The notes below the pieces were generated by a model that ran no database searches, was not told where the DNA came from, and worked only from the letters and a program-made list of their open reading frames with translations. A program made the position numbers and the translations under genes. Shown one piece after another: positions 30,897-37,969 of a DNA stretch of 37,969 bases. The stretch covers positions 1-37,969 of the forward strand of contig CANDMI010000034.1 in the NCBI GenBank assembly GCA_947385775.1, read 5' to 3'. This DNA comes from an uncultured Eubacterium sp. Lineage in GTDB: Bacteria; Bacillota; Clostridia; Lachnospirales; Lachnospiraceae. The first letter of the stretch is position 1, and each line of letters opens with the position of its first letter.

Positions 30897-33242
30897 ATGA
30901 CAAGATGTATGGGCTGCATGGCAGAAATGGCAGATGGCGAGCGGATATGCAGGCATTGCGGATACCAGAAAGGGACAGACGTAAAGGAAGCCTATTATCT
31001 GCTGCCTGGCACAGTATTGAAAAAAAAATATGTGGCGGGTCGGGTGCTCGGATACGGCGGATTTGGCGTAACCTATATCGGATGGGACCAGGTGTTGCAG
31101 CGCAAGGTGGCGATCAAAGAATACCTGCCCAGCGATTTTGCCACAAGAAGCTATGGCTCCAGAAGGGTGACGGTATTTTCCGGGGAAGCCGCGGAGCAGT
31201 TCCAGGCGGGGCTAAAGAGCTTTTTATTCGAAGCGAGGCGGCTTGCGAAGTTTAATTCCGTCGCAGAGACGGTGGACATTTATGACTGCTTTGAAGAAAA
31301 TGGGAGCGGTTATATCGTAATGGAATATTTAGACGGCATGACTGTAAAGGAAGCTTTGCGCAAACGCAGGCGGCTTTCCGTAAAACAGGCCAGGGCCATC
31401 GCTTTATCCGTGCTTAGGGGGCTTGAGCCAGTGCATAAGGCGGGCATCATCCATCGCGACATCGCGCCGGATAATATCTTTATCACAAAAACGGGCCGGA
31501 TAAAGATCTTAGATTTCGGCGCGGCCCGCTACGCCACCGCCGTGCAGTCCAAAAGCCTTTCCGTTATATTAAAGCCTGGCTTTGCGCCGGAGGAGCAGTA
31601 CCGCAGCAGAGGAGAGCAGGGGCCTTGGACGGACGTTTACGCGCTCGGCGCGACGGTTTACTGCATGATTACCGGGAAAAAACCGGAAGAATCCATTCAG
31701 CGGCTGGCGGACGACCATTTAAAGTCGCCGTCGGAACTGGGCATTGAAATTGACCCAAATATGGAAAACGCGATTATGAACAGCCTAAACGTGCGAAAGG
31801 AATACCGCATACAGGACGCGGCGACCTTTTACCGGGCGTTGTACGGCAAAGAGGACGTGGAGCGCGTCATCGAAAAAACAGACCCGAAAATCAGCTGGAA
31901 GCTCCCGTTATGGATGAAATGCGCAACGGCATTTGCCTGTGCGTTAGTCTGCGTCTGTATCGGGCTGTTTGCCACCGGGAATTTGAATTTTACAAAAAAA
32001 GAGATCACAGGCGCGGACGGGCTTGCGGCGCTAAGCGGCACGCAGCGGTATGTGCCGAACGTATCCGGCATGAGCTATGAGCAAGCGGAGGGATTATTAA
32101 AGGAAAAAGATTTAAACATCGTAATCAGTGGGATGAATTACAGCGAAAGCATATCCAAAAATAAGATTTTAAGCCAGACCCCAAGGGACGGCTCCGTCGC
32201 CGAAGCCAAAGACCTGATCAAGGTCATTATGAGCGGCGGGAAGGAAGAGATCATGATGCCGGATCTATCCGGCATGACAAGGGAAGAAGCGGTACAGATG
32301 ATAGCAAGTCAAAATCTTTTGTTCAGCGAGGAAAAATCGACAGAGGAATATAGCGACGTAGTGCAAAAAGGCAGGGTGATCGCGCAAAGCATCCAAGCGG
32401 AAGAGCGAACTGCCGTACAGACGGAAGTTTTTATCACGGTTTCCCTTGGAAGCTTAAACGAGGAAACCGCGTTACTTAAAGCGCCGGATTTAACCGGCAT
32501 GACAAAGGAAGAAGCGATTCGAAAATTAGGGGAGCTTAAAGAGCAGGCGGGATTTACCTATTCTTTGGGCGAAGTGAAAAATAAATACAGCAAAACGGTG
32601 GAAAAAGGCCAGATCATCAGCCAAAGTCCAAAAGCCGGGGAGTCGGCGCGCACCAATGTGCCGATCCGCATCGTCATAAGCAAAGGCCCGGAGCTTGTGC
32701 AGATACCAGAGCTTTTATACATGCAAAAAGATCAGGCAGTCCAAAAGCTGCAAAAAGCAGGGCTAAGCGTGCAGCTTGAAACCGCATACAGCAATCAGGC
32801 GGCGGCAGGGCTTGTCATAGAACAAAGCGTGGAAGCCGGAAAGAAGGTCGCAAAAGGCAGCGGCGTGACGCTTGTGATCAGCCTTGGAAAGCAGCCGGTG
32901 CAAAACGGCGGCGGAAGTACCGGGGCTGGAACTGGGAGTGGAAGTACCGGGACTGGAAATGCTGGAAGTGGGAGCGGCGGAAATAGCGGGACTGGAAATG
33001 CCGGAAGTGGAAGCGGAAGTAACGGAAGCGGCGTGCAGGAGCCGTCTGGCGGGAATGCCGGAAGTGGAAGCGGCGGAAGTAACGGAGCGGGAAGCGGCGT
33101 GCAGGAGCCGTCTGGCGGGAATGCTGGAAATGGAAGCGGCGCACAGGCCCCGTCCGGCGCGGGAAATAACGGAGATGCCGGAAGCGGCGGAGATGGCGAT
33201 AAGGCGATCATGCCGGATGGCGGAAGCTTTGTGGTGGAATAG
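30897..33242 (+). CDS. Zinc-ribbon PASTA Ser/Thr kinase
   Basis: A 781-residue transmembrane Ser/Thr kinase. RBS GGGAGAGGG before the ATG. A zinc ribbon (CMGC...CRHCGYQ) occupies residues 4-23. The kinase domain (~40-305) has GYGGFGVTYIG, Lys74 in VAIKEY, the loop HRDIAPDN (His186, Asp188; an RD kinase), DFGAAR at ~206 and PGFAPEEQY. A membrane helix (~336-360) is followed by four PASTA repeats (~385-665; e.g. PDLSGMTREEAV, PDLTGMTKEEAI), which in PrkC/PknB bind peptidoglycan fragments or lipid II. The last ~110 residues are Gly/Ser/Asn-rich, unusual for PknB-type kinases, perhaps a spacer through the wall. Catalytic residues intact. It shares the HxD numbering with the SBP-type kinase upstream, so they are probably diverged paralogues. 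Confidence 0.93.
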   Translation: MTRCMGCMAEMADGERICRHCGYQKGTDVKEAYYLLPGTVLKKKYVAGRVLGYGGFGVTYIGWDQVLQRKVAIKEYLPSDFATRSYGSRRVTVFSGEAAEQFQAGLKSFLFEARRLAKFNSVAETVDIYDCFEENGSGYIVMEYLDGMTVKEALRKRRRLSVKQARAIALSVLRGLEPVHKAGIIHRDIAPDNIFITKTGRIKILDFGAARYATAVQSKSLSVILKPGFAPEEQYRSRGEQGPWTDVYALGATVYCMITGKKPEESIQRLADDHLKSPSELGIEIDPNMENAIMNSLNVRKEYRIQDAATFYRALYGKEDVERVIEKTDPKISWKLPLWMKCATAFACALVCVCIGLFATGNLNFTKKEITGADGLAALSGTQRYVPNVSGMSYEQAEGLLKEKDLNIVISGMNYSESISKNKILSQTPRDGSVAEAKDLIKVIMSGGKEEIMMPDLSGMTREEAVQMIASQNLLFSEEKSTEEYSDVVQKGRVIAQSIQAEERTAVQTEVFITVSLGSLNEETALLKAPDLTGMTKEEAIRKLGELKEQAGFTYSLGEVKNKYSKTVEKGQIISQSPKAGESARTNVPIRIVISKGPELVQIPELLYMQKDQAVQKLQKAGLSVQLETAYSNQAAAGLVIEQSVEAGKKVAKGSGVTLVISLGKQPVQNGGGSTGAGTGSGSTGTGNAGSGSGGNSGTGNAGSGSGSNGSGVQEPSGGNAGSGSGGSNGAGSGVQEPSGGNAGNGSGAQAPSGAGNNGDAGSGGDGDKAIMPDGGSFVVE

Positions 33243-33278
33243 CAGGTTTTTGAATGTTTTGTTTGGGAGGGATGAGGA

Positions 33279-36200
33279 ATGAAAAAGATGTTTCGAAAGG
33301 CATTGGCGCTTATGCTTGCGGTGTGTATCGCGATGGGGCTTTTGGCGGCGCCTGGACTTGGGAAACGGGAAGTGCGGGCGGCGGAGGTTTCTGGCGATTT
33401 TGAATACGAGACGCTTTCGGACGGTACCGTTTCAATTACAAAATATAATGGGAAAAAGGCATATTTAAAGATTCCGGATGAAATCGCTGGTAAGAAAGTG
33501 ACTGTGATTGGAGAGGGGGCTTTTGAAAGGAATCAAAATCTGGAAGGGGTGATTGTGCCGCGCTATTTGAAAAGCATTGGAGAAAGGGCGTTTTTTGGTT
33601 GTGAGAAATTAAAAGAAGTTAATTTTGAAGGACAGGAATTAAAGGAGGTAGGAGATTATTCGTTTTCTGGTTGTCTGGCTCTGACGGATATAGTTATTTA
33701 TGGGGATGGAGCAAATATAGGTGACTATGCGTTTTCAGGCTGTTTGGCTTTGGAATATGTTGATTTGCGAAAGGCACTGGAAATAGGAAGCGGTGCGTTT
33801 TACGATTGCAACAGTTTGCTAGATATTTCGATACCTTATGGCATTACGGCTATCAAAGGAAATGCTTTTACAGGATGCAGCAGATTGGAGTATGTGTATT
33901 ATAGCGGAACGAGGGAGCAGTGGCAGCAGATACAATTTGGAGATGGCAATAAGTTGTTGGATTCAGAGATTGAACATTTATTTTATGAGCCGACTTATGA
34001 AACACAGACATATTTGTGTCGGGTGATCGATAATGATACAATAAGAATTACAGGATATAAAGGCTCGGAAACAAAGATTGAAATCCCTTCTGAGCTGGAT
34101 GGAAAACGTGTAGTTGAAGTTGTGTCAGATCAAGAGTCATGGGAAAATATGGAGGAGGTTACAATTCCAGACAGTGTCACAAAGGTGGATTTTTATGGAT
34201 GTCAATCTTTAAAAAATATTTATGTAGAGGAAGGTAATAGAGAACTAGCATCAGTGGACGGTGTTTTATTTAACAAGGATAAAACAGAATTGATATGTTA
34301 TCCAGGAGGGAGGATAGGCGCTTATAATATTCCATCCGGAGTAACTAAAATATGTGACTTTGCTTTTCCAGGTTGCCAAGAGTTGACGGAGATTTCGCTG
34401 CCAAGCAGCGTAAAAGATATGGGATACGAGCCGTTGGGTGATTGTCCGAAATTGGAAAATATTTTGGTAGAACCGGGGAATCAAAATTATGTGTCAGAAG
34501 ACGGGATTTTGTTTAATCGTGGAAAGACAGAAATCGTTAAATACCCGTCAAGCAGAACTGGAGCTTATAAAATTCCATCTGGGGTAACGCATATTCACCA
34601 GGGAGCTTTTGCTAGTTGCGATAAGCTGACGGAAATTAATTTTCCGGCAGGATTAAAAGATATTGGTGAAGGGGCATTTGCTGGATGTCAAAGTCTGACT
34701 AAGGTTGTGATTCCAGATGGATTGGAACAGATTAGCAGAGCGGCATTTGGTAATTGTGAAAAATTAGAGGAAGTTAAATTTCCAGAGGGGTTGAAAATAA
34801 TTGAACCAGCAGCTTTTTGGGGATGCGTCGGCTTAAGAAGCATTACATTTCCAGATGGGCTTAAAGAAATTGAATCAGAAGCTTTTTTAGAATGCGTCGG
34901 CTTAAGAAACATTACATTACCAGATAGCATAACTCAAATAGGGGCGTGTGCTTTTGAAGATTGCAGTAATCTTGAGAGAATCAGCATACCGAGCGGCGTA
35001 GCGGAATTAGGAGAAGGAATGATTTCGGGATGCACAAACTTGGCGGAGGTTTATATCTCAGAAGGAATGGCGCAGTTAAATATGTATGCGTTTGCTGGGT
35101 GCGCAAACTTGAAAACGATAACGTTACCAGCCAGCGTAACTCGTATTTATTTAAAGAATAATTTTAAAATTAATATGTTTTGCGATCAAATAAGCGACGT
35201 TTATTATGGCGGCAGCAAAGAGGAATGGGAACAAATTGACGTTACATATGCAGAGGATGGCTTGCCAGTGCAAAAAAAGCTGGGATTAAATAATGCGCAG
35301 ATACATTTTGCAGATTTGAATGAGCCGGAGCTTACATTAGGCGATTATAAATACAAAGTTTTGGACGATGGAACCGTTGAAATCATAAAATACATTGGCT
35401 CTGATTCCAGTGAGCGTGTGGAGATACCGGAAAAGATTGACGGGAAAAGCGTAACGGGCATCGCAAGCTCCGCGTTTGCTGGCAATGAAGCATTGAAATC
35501 GGTTTCGATTCCGGTTAGCGTGACAAGCATCAAAGAAAACGCGTTTTTAGGCTGCGCTAATTTAAGCGATGTGTATTACGCAGGCGAAAAACAACAATGG
35601 GAGAAAGTAAAAATAGATAAAACTGGCAACGACCAGATCATAAATGTCGCCGCTATCCATTATATCGATCCGTCTAAAAAATATAGATATAAAATTATGG
35701 AAGATGGTTTTGTTGAAATAACTGGGTATATCGGTTCGGATACCGTTTTGGATATCCCGGAAAGGATAGAGGAAAAGCATGTGACAAGTATAGGATATGC
35801 TGCTTTTATGGATTGTATTAACCTGGAAGGGGTAACCATTCCAAATGGGGTAACAAGTATGTCTAGCAGAGTATTTCAAGGCTGTACACGTTTAAAGAGA
35901 ATTTCGCTTTCAAATAGCGTAAAGTTTATCGGAGATAATGCTTTTAACGGCTGTACGGAGTTGGCTGGCATTCTGCTTCCAGATAGTGTAACAACGTTAG
36001 AAGTTGGTGCTTTTTATGGGTGCTTAGGGTTGAAAGAAATCACAATTCCGGACAGTGTAAAAAATATCCACACTTCGGCGTTTGAGTATTGCACAGGTTT
36101 AAAGAAAATTAAACTACCAGCTGGTTTAACATATATAGGAAGTTCGGTATTTAGAGGCTGTAAAAATTTGGAGGAAATTAATATTCCAGACAGCGTTTCA

Positions 36201-37969
36201 TCTATAAGGCCGTTTGCCTTTTGGGATTGTATAAGCTTAAAAGAAATCAGGTTTCCAAATAATTTAAAGGCTGTAATGCCTGGTGTATTGAAAGGCTGTA
36301 CTGGCTTAAGGAAAATTATAATTCCAGTCAGCGTGACAAAAATAATGAGGGATGTGTTTAACAGCTGCATTGCTTTGGAAGATGTTTATTATACTGGTAC
36401 AAAAGATCAGTGGGATAAGATAGAGGTCGATACCACTGGAAATGAAGTTTTACAGAAAGCAAATATCCATTATAACCACGGCATAGAGCCAGAAGTTCCA
36501 GGCGAGCAAGAAGAAGTGACCGACGCTAAGCAGGAGCTTGAAAACTTAAAAGCAGGCGATGCCCTTTCCTTAAATCCCGCTTTCCAGCCGTATCTTTCCG
36601 ATTCACAGATCGACACCATGGAAAGTTACCTGTACACCTGGCTTGCGGAAATCAACTATGCGTACAGATATTCCGGCAGCAGCGGCGTAAAAGAACGCAT
36701 TATGAAAAAAGCCGGGATCGACCCGCAGGGGGATTTTGCATCCGGAAAGGAAAAAGCGGTTACGCATATTTCGGTGGATACAAAATACGGCAAAAAGACA
36801 TTTGAAGTCACCCTTGAACTGGGAAAACCGGACAGCAACGGGAACATGTACCCGTCTTACGGGGCTATGCATTACGAGGCGCTGCAAAAAGGCAGTATCC
36901 CGTCTGACATCCCAAAGGCCGGGCAGATTGGAAAAACCGGGTATACCGATATCGGGTCATTTGTCCAAAGCGTAAGCAAATCCGCGGAAGACACGCTCCA
37001 CGGCACGTACCAGTGGCAGTCTTTGGAGGATGAAATGACCGCGGGGGTTTTGGCGGATAAAACCATAGCGGAAATTATCGGCAATAAAAACGGCTCTTTT
37101 TCCGATGGTACATTTGTGATATATGAAAAGCCGCTTTTTACCTACAGCAAAAAAGTCACCATCGCCTGCCCGGTGGATGTGCGGGTTTTCACCATGGACG
37201 GCAAAGGGGCAGGGTCGGTGGTCGGAAATAAAGTCGAGGAAAAAGACGGGCATGTGAGGCTGGACGTAAACGGGGAAACAAAGACCGTCTACTTAAGCGG
37301 AAACGACTATTATTTGGATTTGCAGGGCACTGGGACAGGGAAAATGAATTACACGGTAGAGGAGATGGCCAACGAGGACGTGTGCCGCAACGTGCAGTTT
37401 TTGGAGTTGCAGCTGAAAAAAGACCTGCAATACGAAGGCTATGTGTTCCGCCCGTTAAACATCGACAGCGACCTGTACGCGCTGCGGAAGGTGGAAGGCT
37501 CTGAAAAAGAGACGGTCTTTTCCGATAAGGACTCCTATGAGGCGCTGTTTAAAAAGGTGCAGGGCCTTACCTTAAGCCATGGGGAGGCGACGCTGGATAA
37601 AAACCGCAAGGTGCAGCTAAACGCCACCCTGTACCCGCTGGACGCGAGCAACAAAGGCTTACAGTGGACGGCCGACAACCAGTCCGTCTTATCCGTGGAC
37701 GAAAACGGCCTGGTGACGGCGGTGGGCGCGGGAAGCGCGACGGTTACGGTGTCGACGAAAGACGGCAGCTTCCTAAAGCAATACTGTGTTTTTAACGTAA
37801 AAGGCGGCGACAATGGCAATAACAATGGCTCCGGTGGAAACGGCTCCGGCGGAAACGGCGCGAATGGAAACGGGACGGGAAGCAACGGCGGAAATGGCTC
37901 AAACGGAAACAGCTCGAATGGAAACGGAACGGGAGGCTCCGGCAGCAATGGCTCAAACGGCAATGGAAC
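33279..37969 (+). CDS. Giant BspA-type LRR surface protein, runs off the right edge
   Basis: An open frame from ATG 33279 to the window end (1563 codons visible, no stop). RBS GGGAGGGATGAGG precedes it. The signal peptide has a basic start with LALMLAVCIAMGLLAAPG and cleavage near RAAE. Residues ~40-1065 are LRR_5 (BspA-like) repeats of ~23 residues with the pattern IP-x-SV-x-x-I-G-x-x-AF-x-x-C-x-x-L. They fall in four blocks; each opens with a DGTVEI-type strand plus IPE-x-IDGK-x-VT and ends with YYxG-(5-6)-W-x-x-I (at 33897, 35202, 35574, 36387). After ~1068 comes an unrecognised domain with a PSYGAMHY motif, then a Big_2 domain (37590-37800) and a Gly/Asn/Ser-rich linker at the edge. The LRR region is AT-rich and the rest GC-rich. 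Confidence 0.88.
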   Translation, partial: MKKMFRKALALMLAVCIAMGLLAAPGLGKREVRAAEVSGDFEYETLSDGTVSITKYNGKKAYLKIPDEIAGKKVTVIGEGAFERNQNLEGVIVPRYLKSIGERAFFGCEKLKEVNFEGQELKEVGDYSFSGCLALTDIVIYGDGANIGDYAFSGCLALEYVDLRKALEIGSGAFYDCNSLLDISIPYGITAIKGNAFTGCSRLEYVYYSGTREQWQQIQFGDGNKLLDSEIEHLFYEPTYETQTYLCRVIDNDTIRITGYKGSETKIEIPSELDGKRVVEVVSDQESWENMEEVTIPDSVTKVDFYGCQSLKNIYVEEGNRELASVDGVLFNKDKTELICYPGGRIGAYNIPSGVTKICDFAFPGCQELTEISLPSSVKDMGYEPLGDCPKLENILVEPGNQNYVSEDGILFNRGKTEIVKYPSSRTGAYKIPSGVTHIHQGAFASCDKLTEINFPAGLKDIGEGAFAGCQSLTKVVIPDGLEQISRAAFGNCEKLEEVKFPEGLKIIEPAAFWGCVGLRSITFPDGLKEIESEAFLECVGLRNITLPDSITQIGACAFEDCSNLERISIPSGVAELGEGMISGCTNLAEVYISEGMAQLNMYAFAGCANLKTITLPASVTRIYLKNNFKINMFCDQISDVYYGGSKEEWEQIDVTYAEDGLPVQKKLGLNNAQIHFADLNEPELTLGDYKYKVLDDGTVEIIKYIGSDSSERVEIPEKIDGKSVTGIASSAFAGNEALKSVSIPVSVTSIKENAFLGCANLSDVYYAGEKQQWEKVKIDKTGNDQIINVAAIHYIDPSKKYRYKIMEDGFVEITGYIGSDTVLDIPERIEEKHVTSIGYAAFMDCINLEGVTIPNGVTSMSSRVFQGCTRLKRISLSNSVKFIGDNAFNGCTELAGILLPDSVTTLEVGAFYGCLGLKEITIPDSVKNIHTSAFEYCTGLKKIKLPAGLTYIGSSVFRGCKNLEEINIPDSVSSIRPFAFWDCISLKEIRFPNNLKAVMPGVLKGCTGLRKIIIPVSVTKIMRDVFNSCIALEDVYYTGTKDQWDKIEVDTTGNEVLQKANIHYNHGIEPEVPGEQEEVTDAKQELENLKAGDALSLNPAFQPYLSDSQIDTMESYLYTWLAEINYAYRYSGSSGVKERIMKKAGIDPQGDFASGKEKAVTHISVDTKYGKKTFEVTLELGKPDSNGNMYPSYGAMHYEALQKGSIPSDIPKAGQIGKTGYTDIGSFVQSVSKSAEDTLHGTYQWQSLEDEMTAGVLADKTIAEIIGNKNGSFSDGTFVIYEKPLFTYSKKVTIACPVDVRVFTMDGKGAGSVVGNKVEEKDGHVRLDVNGETKTVYLSGNDYYLDLQGTGTGKMNYTVEEMANEDVCRNVQFLELQLKKDLQYEGYVFRPLNIDSDLYALRKVEGSEKETVFSDKDSYEALFKKVQGLTLSHGEATLDKNRKVQLNATLYPLDASNKGLQWTADNQSVLSVDENGLVTAVGAGSATVTVSTKDGSFLKQYCVFNVKGGDNGNNNGSGGNGSGGNGANGNGTGSNGGNGSNGNSSNGNGTGGSGSNGSNGNG

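Noticed and set aside
32795-33211. Pro-rich minus-strand reading frames
   Set aside because: Shadow of the Gly/Ser-rich tail of the PASTA kinase; no ribosome site.
19393-33242. Search for an LXG-type toxin or immunity pair among the secretion genes
   Set aside because: No protein with an LXG N-terminal domain or a toxin-like C-terminus is seen; the larger proteins have Sec signals.

Overview
The window looks like a chromosomal segment of a gut-type Clostridia bacterium, most probably Lachnospiraceae. The case rests on strong AGGAGG-type ribosome binding sites, sigma-A type promoters, short U-tract terminators, several TTG starts, and protein families typical of that group: DUF6273, BspA-type LRR, CAP with Flg_new repeats, and PP2C/PASTA-kinase signalling. 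This assignment is inferred from gene content only.

Positions 1-6540 are a patchwork. There is the 3' part of an unrecognised gene, a YefM-like antitoxin followed by a truncated YoeB-like toxin remnant, a PD-(D/E)XK nuclease-like protein, a minus-strand membrane protein, and minus-strand DNA topoisomerase III with a good promoter. Next come two ~240-bp long-palindrome elements in inverted orientation, whose arms differ between copies but stay complementary within each copy. An AAA-ATPase/PD-(D/E)XK gene (6541-8244) closes this part with a clear terminator. A regulatory-looking gap follows (8258-8662), with twin 28-bp palindromes and a four-hairpin leader.

Positions 8663 to about 33242 form a same-strand gene series around a Firmicutes-type (T7SSb-like) type VII secretion system. 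Its secretion part is a 1659-aa EssC-like ATPase with an FHA domain and three P-loops, an EsaB/YukD ubiquitin-like protein, and seven small helical proteins: six WXG100-type plus one without the WxG. I see no EsaA and no canonical EssA or EssB. In their place are a soluble FHA protein with a kinase-like N-terminus and a 65-aa single-pass membrane protein. The rest of the series is a nearly complete phosphothreonine circuit: two zinc-ribbon transmembrane Ser/Thr kinases (one with a solute-binding-protein-like ectodomain, one with four PASTA repeats), a PP2C phosphatase, and four FHA proteins. One of these is a catalytically dead trypsin-like receptor with a cytosolic FHA tail. A LytTR regulator with a degenerate receiver sits beside them.

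Interspersed and downstream are Sec-exported surface proteins (Big_2, DUF6273, a CAP protein, and a giant BspA-type LRR protein running off the right edge). My reading, which is inference, is a secretion machine gated by extracellular ligand or cell-wall sensing through Thr phosphorylation and FHA recruitment. It would be analogous in logic to the PpkA/PppA/Fha control of type VI secretion. The absence of an LXG toxin here leaves the exported effectors unidentified.
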